From CAVZYN01 sp963779515 (GTDB lineage Bacteria > Pseudomonadota > Alphaproteobacteria > Rhizobiales > Hyphomicrobiaceae), in NCBI GenBank assembly GCA_963779515.1, contig CAVZYN010000001.1:372001-436000 (forward strand): a DNA stretch of 64,000 nucleotides. Reading direction: 5' to 3'. Shown in pieces: positions 35,790-43,704 of the stretch. Both the position numbers and the translations under genes were made by a program. The notes beneath the pieces were generated by a model. It saw nothing but the letters and a program-made list of their open reading frames with translations. It was not told the origin of the DNA and searched no databases. How positions within the stretch are numbered: position 1 is the stretch's first letter; every line of letters starts with the position of its first letter.

Positions 35790-36113
35790 ATGAAGCTCGA
35801 TGACGCAGCCGCTCGCCTCGAAGCCCTCGGCAACCCAACACGCTTGCGCATCTACCGCGCGCTGGTCCGTGCAGGTGACGATGGGCTGCCTGTGGGCAAG
35901 CTGCAGACCAAGCTCGATGTGGCGGCTTCGACGCTGTCGCATCACCTTAAGTCGATGTTGATCGTTGACCTGATCCGGCAAGAACGCCAGTCAACAACAC
36001 TGATCTGCAAAGCGAACTACGACGTGATGCGATCGTTGATGGAGTTCATGGCGGCCGAGTGCTGCGCCGACAGCGCATGCGCGCCAGCCTCGAAACTAGC
36101 CGCCGCCGAATGA
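35790..36113 (+). CDS. arsR: ArsR family metalloregulator with C-terminal Cys cluster
   Basis: This 107-residue winged-helix repressor has EALGNPTRLRIYRALVRAG and the recognition helix AASTLSHHLKSM. Its C-terminus carries AAECCADSACAP, three cysteines at 91, 92 and 97. The usual ELCVCDL Cys pair in the DNA-binding helix is absent. A C-terminal three-Cys site is known in the Acidithiobacillus-type ArsR, so arsenite sensing is a reasonable inference. The gene is autoregulated by the palindrome just ahead. It is followed 41 bases later by a flavoprotein with a second copy of a similar palindrome. Confidence 0.85.
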   Translation: MKLDDAAARLEALGNPTRLRIYRALVRAGDDGLPVGKLQTKLDVAASTLSHHLKSMLIVDLIRQERQSTTLICKANYDVMRSLMEFMAAECCADSACAPASKLAAAE

Positions 36114-36130
36114 AATTTGCCTTATAATTC

Positions 36131-36153
36131 GATATTTCTGGAAGGAAAGTATC
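36131..36153 (+). promoter_or_regulatory. Second ArsR-like operator before the flavoprotein gene
   Basis: GATATTTC (36131-36138) and GAAAGTATC (36145-36153) form an imperfect inverted repeat related to the arsR operator. It encloses the ribosome site GGAAGG and lies just after a perfect TATAAT (36123-36128). No clear -35 is visible at the right distance. Binding here could add a second point of ArsR control within the operon. Confidence 0.5.
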
Positions 36154-36154
36154 A

Positions 36155-37588
36155 ATGAATACGTCAGACATCAAGACAGTCGCCATCATCGGGGCTGGTC
36201 CCGTCGGCCTTGCCGCAGCGGCACATGCGCTCGAACGCGGAATGAGGCCGATTGTCCTCGAAGCTGGACCCGCAGCGGGGACGGCCGTGCGCGCGTGGGG
36301 ACAGGTGCGCATGTTCTCACCGTGGGAATTCAACATCGACACGGCGTCAGAGCGGCTGCTCGCGGCGGCCGGATGGAATTCGCCCGACCCGAGCGCCTAT
36401 CCGACTGGCGCCGATCTTGTGGCGAACTACATTGAGCCGCTTGCGACGCGGACCGTGCTCAAGGAATACATCAAGACCACGGCGGAGGTGATCGCCATCA
36501 GCCGCGTCGGTATCGACAAGGTCAAAACCAAGGGCCGAGACAGCGCACCCTTCGAGATCCGTTATCGGAACGGCAAGGGGGCAGAGACGCTGCACGCCGA
36601 TGCGGTGCTCGATACCTCTGGCACATGGCATTCGCCGAATCCGGCTGGCACCAACGGCCTCGAAGCACATGGCGAGACCGAGCAGACGCGGCGCATCGCT
36701 TATGCCATGCCAGACGTACTCGGACATGACCGCGACCGTTACGCCGGTAAGGCTGTTGCCGTTCTCGGAGCGGGTCATTCCGCGATCGGCACCTTGATCG
36801 ATCTCGCGCGCCTCAAGGTCGAAGAACCGGAGACGACAATCATCTGGCTATTGCGCGGCGACAGCCCGGAAAAGGCGTTTGGCGGCGGCGCCAACGATAA
36901 GCTTTCGGCGCGCGGTGAACTAGGGTCCGCGTTTGCTCGCCTCGTGCGCGAGGGCAAACTTCAAGTCGAGACCGGTTTCAAGGTCTCGCATCTCGGTGAA
37001 ATCGCCGGTCGCCTGCGCGTCGGTGCCGGATCAGCCTGCTGTGGTCGCCATGTCGTCGTCGACGAATTGATTGTGGCGACCGGTTTCCGTCCGGACATTT
37101 CGTTTCTGAGCGAGCTGCGCATCTTGCTCGATCCCGCCCTCGAATGTCCGCCATCGCTGGCGCCGTTGATCGATCCGAACGAGCATAGCTGCGGTACCGT
37201 TCGTCCGCATGGTGCCATGGAATTGGCACAGCCCGAGCCCGGGTTCTACTTTGCCGGCATGAAATCCTATGGGCGCGCGCCAACCTTCCTGCTGCTGACC
37301 GGCTATGAGCAAGTGCGCTCGATTGCGGCAGACATTGCCGGGGATAAGGCGGCGGCAGCACGAGTGGAACTGACGCTGCCAGAGACCGGCGTGTGCAGCC
37401 GATCTCCGATTGCGTCTGCGGACGCTGGATGCTGTGGCGGCCCCGCAAAAGCCGATGCCTCCGCGTGCTGCGTCGCCGATGAGCAAGCGAAAGCGGTAGG
37501 TGCTGCGGGTCGTGGCTGCAAGCCAGCGCCAGCGAAGCGACCCGCTGCGGTGGCTGACATCGCAACCGAGCGCACGATGACCGATTGA
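36155..37588 (+). CDS. Arsenic-associated flavoprotein with Cys-pair tail
   Basis: This 477-residue protein has two dinucleotide-binding folds, VAIIGAGPVGLAAAAHALERG near the start and VAVLGAGHSAIGTLIDLA at about residue 208. It is therefore an NAD(P)H-dependent FAD oxidoreductase of the flavin monooxygenase-like type. The C-terminal tail after about residue 410 is unusual: CSRSP, DAGCCGGP, SACCVAD and GRGCKPAP give two vicinal Cys pairs and further single Cys, like thiol sites for arsenite. It lies downstream of arsR with its own operator. Flavoproteins in ars operons (ArsO-like) are known, but this one's reaction is not established. Confidence 0.82.
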   Translation: MNTSDIKTVAIIGAGPVGLAAAAHALERGMRPIVLEAGPAAGTAVRAWGQVRMFSPWEFNIDTASERLLAAAGWNSPDPSAYPTGADLVANYIEPLATRTVLKEYIKTTAEVIAISRVGIDKVKTKGRDSAPFEIRYRNGKGAETLHADAVLDTSGTWHSPNPAGTNGLEAHGETEQTRRIAYAMPDVLGHDRDRYAGKAVAVLGAGHSAIGTLIDLARLKVEEPETTIIWLLRGDSPEKAFGGGANDKLSARGELGSAFARLVREGKLQVETGFKVSHLGEIAGRLRVGAGSACCGRHVVVDELIVATGFRPDISFLSELRILLDPALECPPSLAPLIDPNEHSCGTVRPHGAMELAQPEPGFYFAGMKSYGRAPTFLLLTGYEQVRSIAADIAGDKAAAARVELTLPETGVCSRSPIASADAGCCGGPAKADASACCVADEQAKAVGAAGRGCKPAPAKRPAAVADIATERTMTD

Positions 37589-37754
37589 AGCGATTCACTC
37601 ACCAAGCTCAGCAAACGTATCGGCCGTTTGAGGTCCGCAATCGGGGCACGCGGACCCTGGCGGGGACGTGTGGTTGGGTGAGTTGGCCTCTGAGCAAGGG
37701 GCTGCCCCTCATCCGGCGCATCGTCGCGAAGCCAAGCTTCGCTCGGACGCGCCA

Positions 37755-37784
37755 CCTTCTCCCCGTTGAAAAACGGGGAGAAGG
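37755..37784. repeat. Palindromic hairpin of the CTTCTCCCCG type
   Basis: CCTTCTCCCCGTT (37755-37767) pairs perfectly with AACGGGGAGAAGG (37772-37784) around a four-base loop. The flanking GGGGCTGCCCCTCATCCGGC belongs to the same type of intergenic element found in rhizobial genomes. It resembles one arm of the repeat at 24111 and may also terminate transcription of the ars operon. Confidence 0.75.
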
Positions 37785-38107
37785 AAGAGTTGAGAACGTG
37801 ACATTGGCGTTCATCGTTAATTGCACGACGGCAAAAAAACTTATCCCCGGATTTGCGTGGATCGGCGGAGCAGGCGGCGGTCGCGGCCGTTGGCGCTCGT
37901 CACCGGTGCGCTGGGGATGTGGTAAAAATGTGGAATGGAGGGGGACCGGCTCCGCGACAAGACGATTGGGAGCGCACACCTTGTGGCGGCGGCGGAGCGC
38001 GGCTCCAACGGCGCGCCGAAGAGACGCCGGAAGGGTGCCGGCATCCCGGCCGTACAGCTGCCGCCGCTGAAGTTTCTGCTATCGGATGTGGTGCGTTTCA
38101 GTCGTGT

Positions 38108-38147
38108 TGCCAACCCATGGCGAATGCAGGTGCCAACCCATGGCGAA
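38108..38147. repeat. 17-base direct repeat
   Basis: TGCCAACCCATGGCGAA occurs at 38108-38124 and again at 38131-38147, a 23-base period. Each copy contains the palindromic CCATGG. It lies just before the end of the acyltransferase gene. Its function is unknown; it could be a protein-binding pair or a duplication scar. Confidence 0.6.
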
Positions 38148-38213
38148 ACGTGCCACCGGGACGTCGCTTTTGTGTGCGCATGAGGGTGCGCGCTTCGGAA
38201 ATTATTCCCACCC

Positions 38214-41200
38214 TCACTTCGCCAAGACACTTTCGGTGCGCGTCGTCGCACGCGATTTTGCGAGCGCGGTGGCGGAGACGAAGTCGGGTTTGCCGGAACC
38301 GAGCAGCGGAATTTTTTCGACGAGCATGATCTCGGAGGGCACCGAGAGTTCGGTCACACCGGCCGCTTTGGCGTGACGCTGGAACTGTTCGCGCGTCGCC
38401 TTGCCGTCGGTGGTCAACAGCACGAGACGCTCGCCCTTGCGCGCGTCGGGGAGCGCGACAACGACAGTGATGACGCTCGGCCAGACCTCCGACGCCATCG
38501 CTTCGACGGCGGACAGCGACACCATCTCGCCGGCGATTTTCGCAAAGCGTTTGGCGCGGCCACGGATCGCGATGTAGCCGTGATCGTCGACGGTGACGAT
38601 GTCGCCGGTGTCATGCCAGCCATCGACGGGCGCTTCGAGCACGCCGGGGTTGTCGGCTTTGTAATAGCCGAGCATCACGTTCGGTCCCTTGACGAACAGG
38701 CGCCCGCCTTCCTCGATGCCGGGCACGGGATCGAGCCGCATGTCCATCAAGGGAGCCAGACGGCCGACGCTACCCGGTTTATTCGCGATGAGCGTGTTGA
38801 TGGCGAGGGCGGGCGCGGTTTCGGTGACGCCGTAGCCTTCGAGGATGCGCGTGCCGAAGCGGTAGGAGTATATTTGCCGCGTGCGTTCCTTGACCGCCTC
38901 CGCCCCCGCCATGATGAAGCGGACCGAGCGGAAATCGTAAGGGTGCGCGGCGCGCGCGTAGCCGTTGAGGAACGTGTCGGTGCCGAACAGGATTGTCGAT
39001 TGCGTGTCGTAGACGAGCTCGGGAATGATGCGATAGTGCAGCGGCGTCGGATACATGTAGATGGGCACGCCCGCCGTCAGCGGCATCAAGAACCCGCCCA
39101 TCAGCCCGAACGAGTGGAACACCGGCAGCGCGTTGAACACCTTGTCTTCGCCGTTGACGTCGACGCGGGCCAGGCACTGCGCGATGTTGGCGAGCAGATT
39201 GCGGTGCGAGAGCACGACGCCCTTGGGTGTGCCTTCGGAGCCTGAGGTGAAGAGGATCGTTGCTGGATCGTCGGGCTTGCGCGCGACCTTTGGCTTCGAA
39301 CCGGCGAGGAGGCCACGGATCTTGTCGCCCGTGCCGATGGTGGCGCGGACGTCTTCGAGGTAGACGAACGTGAGGCTCTGTTCGAGTTCCGTGACGAGCG
39401 GCTGCAGCCGGCCTTTGTCGATGAAGGCGCGCGACGACAGGATCGTCGTCACCTTGGCGGCGCGGCAGGCCGCCTTGATGCTCGCGGCGCCCGCCGTGAA
39501 GTTGATCATCGCGGGCACGCGGCCGATGCCCATCAGGGCGAAGAACACAACGGCGACGCCCGCCGAATTCGGCAGCATGACGCCGACGGCATCGCCGATC
39601 GCGGCATGCGCCGTGAGCTTGGGCCCAAGCACTTGCGCGCCCAGAATGAGTTTCTTGTGCGACAGTTTGGTGCCGAGCGGATCTTCGACGGCCGGCGCGT
39701 TGCCGGTCGCGCGTGTTTGGCCGGCATCGGCGACGGCGTCGAACAGGGTGCGGTCGATCTTGGCGGTGGTGACGGCGGCCTCGACCATCACGTCTTGCAG
39801 CGCGCGGCCCGCCGCTTGACGCCGGGTCTTGCCGGTCAACGCCGGATCGATCTTGAGTTTGACGGGCGGCAGAAACGTGATGGAAACCCTTGGAAACCAG
39901 CGTTTTTTGATCTGCGTCCGGCGCAGATAAGAAAACTTCGAGCGCTCGGCGCCGTCGATGCGGACGGGTACAACCCAAGCATCGGCCTTGTCGGCGATCA
40001 TCGCGGTGCCGTCGTAGACCTTCATCAAACTGCCGGTCGTGGTGATGCGGCCTTCGGGGAAGATGACGATGGACTTGCCCTCTTTGACCGTATTGACGAG
40101 GCCGCGCGTGGCGAGCGGTTTGGTCGGATCGAGGCGATAGGCGTTGACGAAGCGCAGGGCCGGTTTGACCCACCGCGTTTCCGCGATTTGCGTGTTGACG
40201 GCGAACGCGGCGTGGCCGGGCAGAATGGTGTGCAGCATCGGCGCCTCGAGCAGGCTGACGTGGTTGGGCGCGATGATGACGCGTTCGCCTTCTTTCGGAA
40301 TGTTCTCGAGGCCTTTCACTTCGAGTTTGAAGAAGAGTTGAAAGATCAGGCGCCCGAAGCCACGGACGCCCTCCTGACCCCAGGCGCGCAGAACCAGGAC
40401 GAGCACGATCAGCGAGGCGATGCCAAGGATTGCGAAAATGGCCGCGAAGCTGACGCCGGCATTCTGGAGTGCTGCGACGACAGCGCCGGCGGCCACCATG
40501 TAGGCAGCGTTGAGGACGTTGACGGCGGCGATGACGCGGGCGCGCTTGTCGGGCGCCGCCCAGGCTTGCACCGCGGCGAAGGCGGGGACGATGTAGAGGC
40601 CGCCGGCGGCGGCCAGGACAAAGAGGCTCGCGAGCAGGGCGATGCCGCGGCGCGTGGCGAGGAAGGTCAGCGGGTCGATTGCCGTGGCGGGCTTCGAGAT
40701 GTACCAGGCGATGGCGGCGATCGCGAGTGCGGCGAGGCCCATCAGCAGCGCGCCCATCGGCACGAGCGCGAGGTTGGGACGGTCGTGACTGAGGCGGGCG
40801 GCAAGGATCGAGCCGAGCGCGATGCCGATCGTGAAGGTCGCAAGGCAGAGCGTGACGGTGCCGGAGCTGCCGCCGAAATGGCCTTCGACCATTGGCGCCA
40901 GCAGGCCGAGCGCGACGAAGCCGACGAGCCAGAACCAGGAGACGATGTGACCGCCGGTTTTCAGGCGCGGGTCGGCGCGCAGTTCGCGGAGCAGATTGAA
41001 AGTGGACGTGATCGGGTTCTTGGTGATCACCAGCGCGGGGGCGGCGGGGCCCGACTGCGGGATCATGCGCGCGGTCAGCCACGAGACGACGGCGAGGGCG
41101 AGAATGATGCCGGTGATGAGGCGCGGGTCCTGGACTTCGGTGACGGCGATGCCGCCGGCGATGGTGCCGAGCAGGATCGCGAGGAAGGTCGCGCCTTCGA

Positions 41201-41651
41201 CCAGCGCGTTGCCGGCGGAGAGTTCCTCGGTTTTGAGTTTTTCAGGGAGGATGCCGTATTTCACCGGGCCGAACAGCGCGCTGATGATGCCAAAGCCGGC
41301 GAGGGCTGCGAACAGCAGCGGGATCGAATGCAGGTAGAAGCCGGCGGCGGCGAAGATCGCGACCGGGATTTCGGCGAGCTTGATCCAGGCGGCGACGCGC
41401 GCCTTGTCGAATTTGTCGGCGAGTTCGCCGCCGAGTGCGGACAGGATGAAGAACGGCGCGATGAAGACGAGGCCGGCGAGCGTCGTCAGCGTCGCCTTGG
41501 TGCCGGCGTCGAAGCTCGAGGCTTCGTTGCCGATGCCGAACACGATCAGCATCGACAGCGCGTTCTTGAGAAAATTGTCATTCAGCGCCGAGCAGAACTG
41601 GCACCAAAACAGCGGCACAAAGCGGCGCGATGACATCAAATCTTTGAACAT
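38214..41651 (-). CDS. LplT-Aas-type fusion: MFS transporter, PlsC acyltransferase, acyl-ACP/CoA synthetase
   Basis: This 1145-residue inner-membrane protein has three parts. Residues 1-420 form an MFS lysophospholipid-flippase-like domain (FCSALNDNFLKNALSMLI). Residues about 430-640 form a PlsC glycerophospholipid acyltransferase domain with NHVSLLEAPML and FPEGRITTTGSL. Residues about 700-1145 form an AMP-binding synthetase (LFTSGSEGTPKGVVLSHRN, EGYGVTETAPAL). The PlsC motif reads HxxxxE, where HxxxxD is usual. The protein should import 2-acyl lysophospholipids and re-acylate them, uniting E. coli LplT and Aas in one chain. A pair of palindromes lies about 290 bases upstream of its start. 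Confidence 0.92.
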   Translation of the reverse strand: MFKDLMSSRRFVPLFWCQFCSALNDNFLKNALSMLIVFGIGNEASSFDAGTKATLTTLAGLVFIAPFFILSALGGELADKFDKARVAAWIKLAEIPVAIFAAAGFYLHSIPLLFAALAGFGIISALFGPVKYGILPEKLKTEELSAGNALVEGATFLAILLGTIAGGIAVTEVQDPRLITGIILALAVVSWLTARMIPQSGPAAPALVITKNPITSTFNLLRELRADPRLKTGGHIVSWFWLVGFVALGLLAPMVEGHFGGSSGTVTLCLATFTIGIALGSILAARLSHDRPNLALVPMGALLMGLAALAIAAIAWYISKPATAIDPLTFLATRRGIALLASLFVLAAAGGLYIVPAFAAVQAWAAPDKRARVIAAVNVLNAAYMVAAGAVVAALQNAGVSFAAIFAILGIASLIVLVLVLRAWGQEGVRGFGRLIFQLFFKLEVKGLENIPKEGERVIIAPNHVSLLEAPMLHTILPGHAAFAVNTQIAETRWVKPALRFVNAYRLDPTKPLATRGLVNTVKEGKSIVIFPEGRITTTGSLMKVYDGTAMIADKADAWVVPVRIDGAERSKFSYLRRTQIKKRWFPRVSITFLPPVKLKIDPALTGKTRRQAAGRALQDVMVEAAVTTAKIDRTLFDAVADAGQTRATGNAPAVEDPLGTKLSHKKLILGAQVLGPKLTAHAAIGDAVGVMLPNSAGVAVVFFALMGIGRVPAMINFTAGAASIKAACRAAKVTTILSSRAFIDKGRLQPLVTELEQSLTFVYLEDVRATIGTGDKIRGLLAGSKPKVARKPDDPATILFTSGSEGTPKGVVLSHRNLLANIAQCLARVDVNGEDKVFNALPVFHSFGLMGGFLMPLTAGVPIYMYPTPLHYRIIPELVYDTQSTILFGTDTFLNGYARAAHPYDFRSVRFIMAGAEAVKERTRQIYSYRFGTRILEGYGVTETAPALAINTLIANKPGSVGRLAPLMDMRLDPVPGIEEGGRLFVKGPNVMLGYYKADNPGVLEAPVDGWHDTGDIVTVDDHGYIAIRGRAKRFAKIAGEMVSLSAVEAMASEVWPSVITVVVALPDARKGERLVLLTTDGKATREQFQRHAKAAGVTELSVPSEIMLVEKIPLLGSGKPDFVSATALAKSRATTRTESVLAK

Positions 41652-41774
41652 GGCATGACCTAACGAGGATCGGTTGGAGTAGAATTGCGAGCGCAGTGTG
41701 CCCGACGCACGCGAGCTGCGCGCTGGTTTGAATGTGCTGTCAACAGATCAGCCGGTTCGGCGGATCGGATTTAG

Positions 41775-41942
41775 AGCCGGACGTGGCGGATTGGAGTTAC
41801 GTCCACCCTCGATGACACGAAGTTCCGGTGGTCGCGCTGGCGTTTGACGGGCGGGACGCTGGTCGAGATCGAGGCGGCTGGCGCGGCCAGCGGCACCGAG
41901 GAGAAGGTCTATAAGCTTCTGAAACATATGGCATACCTCTAA
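41775..41942 (+). pseudogene. Possible C-terminal gene remnant
   Basis: An open frame without start codon or ribosome site runs from a stop at 41772 to TAA at 41940. Its last part reads like real protein (KFRWSRWRLTGG, then EEKVYKLLKHMAYL), with good amphipathic helix character. I do not recognise the family. It could be the surviving end of a deleted gene whose regulator site remains just downstream. Chance cannot be excluded over about 55 codons. Confidence 0.3.
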
Positions 41943-41959
41943 TATGAACGGTGTTCATA
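41943..41959. promoter_or_regulatory. TetR-type palindrome (site 1)
   Basis: TATGAAC, three bases, GTTCATA: a perfect 7-base inverted repeat with a 3-base centre. TGAAC-N3-GTTCA is a common operator form for TetR/AcrR regulators. No such regulator gene is in the window. It lies about 290 bases upstream of the acyltransferase gene. Confidence 0.55.
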
Positions 41960-41988
41960 AAAGACACTATCATGGAGAAATGTGTTTA

Positions 41989-42005
41989 TAAAACGACGTT
42001 CAATA
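41989..42005. promoter_or_regulatory. TetR-type palindrome (site 2, degenerate)
   Basis: TAAAACGACGTTCAATA resembles site 1 at most positions and is centred 46 bases from it. The right half GTTCA is exact and the left half is AAAAC instead of TGAAC. The pair suggests cooperative binding, with site 2 the weaker. Confidence 0.4.
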
Positions 42006-42058
42006 AATGAGGTGAAGAAAGCCTAAATCTTGCCGCGACGACGCATCTGCGCAAGCGC

Positions 42059-43339
42059 CTACCAGCGGAACCTTTCGCGTGGAGGCAGTGCGCCGCTGGT
42101 CGGCAGCGTCTCGGCGAGGCGCAGGCCCTCGTTCCACTTCGCCATTCGTTCCGAGCGCGCGAACGAACCGACCTTGAGCTGCTCGATGCCCCAGCCGACC
42201 GCCAGATGCACGATCGTCACGTCTTCGGTCTCGCCTGAGCGGGCAGACACGATCGCGTTCCAGCCCGCCGCCCGCGCCGCGTCAAGCGCGGCTTTGGTTT
42301 CCGTCAGCGTTCCGATCTGATTGGGTTTGATCAGCGCGGTGTTGCAAGCGCCGATGCTCGCGAGTTCCGCGATGCGCGACGGATTCGTGCAAACGATGTC
42401 GTCGCCGACGACCTCGACGCCACTGCCCGCCGCTTGCGTGAACCGCGCGAGCGCCGGGGCATCGTCTTCCGCCAACGGGTCTTCGATGGCGACGATCGGA
42501 TACTTGCGCAACCACCCAAGCAACATGTCGATCATCTGATCCGACGAGAGCCGACGGCCTTCGCGCGCCAGTACGTATTGCCCACGTCGGCCGAACTGCG
42601 AAGCGGCAATGTCGAGCGAGATGGCGATGTCCTCGCCCGGCGCAAAGCCTGCCCGCTCGATCGCCCGCATCAGCGTATCGAGTGCTTCTTCGTTGGTGTC
42701 GAACGACGGCCACCACCCGCCCTCGTCTGCAACACCCGCGAGCCGGCCAACCTTGCCGAGAATCTCACCCGCATGCCGATAGACTTCCGCCGTCCAATCG
42801 AGTGCGGTGCCGAAATCCTCGGCGCCGACCGCAATTATCATGAAATCCTGCACATCGACGCGACGGCTCGCGTGCGCGCCACCGCCGAGAATTTGAATCT
42901 CCGGCAACGGCAGCGGACCCGGTGCCGCGCGGCCGGCCAGATGCTGCCACAGCGGTACGCCCTTGGCGGCCGCCGCTGCATGCGCGACAGCCATCGATGT
43001 CGCGATGATTGCATTACCGCCGAGGCGGGCCTTGTTCTCGGTGCCATCGAGCGTGATCAACACGCGATCGACGGTCGCCTGATCTTCGGCGTCCTGGCCG
43101 CGGATCGCCCGATCAATCTCTGTATTCACTGCAGCGACCGCGCGCGCGACGTCGAGCCCGCCGAATGCCGCGCCGCCGTCACGTTTGTCGACGGCCTCAC
43201 CGGAGCCCGTCGAGGCGCCTGCTGGTGCGATCGCGCGGCCCATCGCGCCGCCCTCGATCGTGACGTCGACCTCGACTGTCGGGCGCCCGCGACTATCCCA
43301 CACGCGCCGGGCCTGCGTGCGATGAATACGGAGAGTCAT
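42059..43339 (-). CDS. Divergent enolase paralogue
   Basis: This 426-residue protein is clearly in the enolase family: DSRGRPTVEVDV, GASTGSGEAV, LDGTENKARLGGNA, ADEGGWWPSF, ISLDIAAS, IEDPLAEDD and LIKPNQIGTLTE. The three magnesium ligands (Asp, Glu, Asp) and both catalytic lysines (LIKPNQ and LKVGSF) are present. Two usual residues differ: QEFM is QDFM, and SHRSGETED is SARSGETED, so the His that holds the substrate phosphate is an Ala. It may have a different 2-phospho-acid substrate or poor enolase activity. It ends a - strand run behind coaD, ATL, a phosphotransferase and a short hypothetical. I leave the symbol blank because it is unlikely to be the main eno. Confidence 0.85.
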   Translation of the reverse strand: MTLRIHRTQARRVWDSRGRPTVEVDVTIEGGAMGRAIAPAGASTGSGEAVDKRDGGAAFGGLDVARAVAAVNTEIDRAIRGQDAEDQATVDRVLITLDGTENKARLGGNAIIATSMAVAHAAAAAKGVPLWQHLAGRAAPGPLPLPEIQILGGGAHASRRVDVQDFMIIAVGAEDFGTALDWTAEVYRHAGEILGKVGRLAGVADEGGWWPSFDTNEEALDTLMRAIERAGFAPGEDIAISLDIAASQFGRRGQYVLAREGRRLSSDQMIDMLLGWLRKYPIVAIEDPLAEDDAPALARFTQAAGSGVEVVGDDIVCTNPSRIAELASIGACNTALIKPNQIGTLTETKAALDAARAAGWNAIVSARSGETEDVTIVHLAVGWGIEQLKVGSFARSERMAKWNEGLRLAETLPTSGALPPRERFRW

Positions 43340-43361
43340 TGATTTCCCCAGCCTTTCGTCG

Positions 43362-43670
43362 CTACGGCTTCAGCACGCTCCTGCGGTCACCACGAGTTGG
43401 ATTTGCCGCCTTGAGTTTGTTTTCTTCGAGCAAGACCCGCATGATCTCCGAACGGATTTCGGCGTCGGGTTTGCCGGTCTTCATCTGGTAAGCGGCAACC
43501 AGATGGTCCAACAAATCCGACAACAAGACACCAGATATCCGAGGCTGCTTCATTTGCCGGTCCAGAACCTCGGGCCAAATCAAGTACTCCTGCTTGCCGC
43601 CGGCGACTTGATGCACGATTATGATCGGCTGCTGAATAACGTTGGCTTGCCGATCGTCTTTTAGTGCCAT
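43362..43670 (-). CDS. Hypothetical protein upstream of the enolase paralogue
   Basis: This 102-residue soluble protein (VIQQPIIIVHQVAGGKQEYLIWPEVL ... LLDHLVAAYQMKTGKPDAE) has no recognised domain. It lies between the phosphotransferase and the enolase paralogue, 34 and 22 bases from each, so it is part of the same transcription unit. A small regulatory or subunit role is possible; nothing in the sequence proves it. Confidence 0.65.
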   Translation of the reverse strand: MALKDDRQANVIQQPIIIVHQVAGGKQEYLIWPEVLDRQMKQPRISGVLLSDLLDHLVAAYQMKTGKPDAEIRSEIMRVLLEENKLKAANPTRGDRRSVLKP

Positions 43671-43704
43671 GTCGTGCTCCCGACGCTGACGTGATCACGT
43701 TGCA

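Larger units (their letters stand above)
37589..38213. other. Intergenic region with repeats, no gene recognised
   Basis: About 625 bases lie between the flavoprotein stop and the end of the acyltransferase gene. They hold a repeat-type hairpin (37755-37784) and a 17-base tandem direct repeat (38108-38147). Open frames here have no ribosome site and look like compositional artefacts. A decayed insertion or gene remnant is possible but I cannot name one. Confidence 0.5.
41652..42058. other. Intergenic region with gene remnant and paired palindromes
   Basis: Besides the remnant (41775-41942) and the two palindromes listed separately, I see no intact gene here. The region lies between the start of the acyltransferase gene and the end of the enolase-like gene, so it should include the acyltransferase promoter. 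It is richer in A and T from 41930 to 42025 than its neighbours. Confidence 0.5.

Noticed and set aside
37841..38251. A 136-codon - strand frame in the gap after the ars operon
   Set aside because: It has no ribosome site, runs through direct repeats and has no recognisable protein character.
39606..41633. A 675-codon open frame antisense to the acyltransferase fusion
   Set aside because: Composition is Gly/Asp/Glu/Arg-biased, the mirror of hydrophobic codons in the MFS part. A shadow frame.
41775..41942. Treating the remnant as an intact small gene
   Set aside because: There is no start codon with a ribosome site and the frame opens directly after a stop, so only a remnant or chance frame is supportable.
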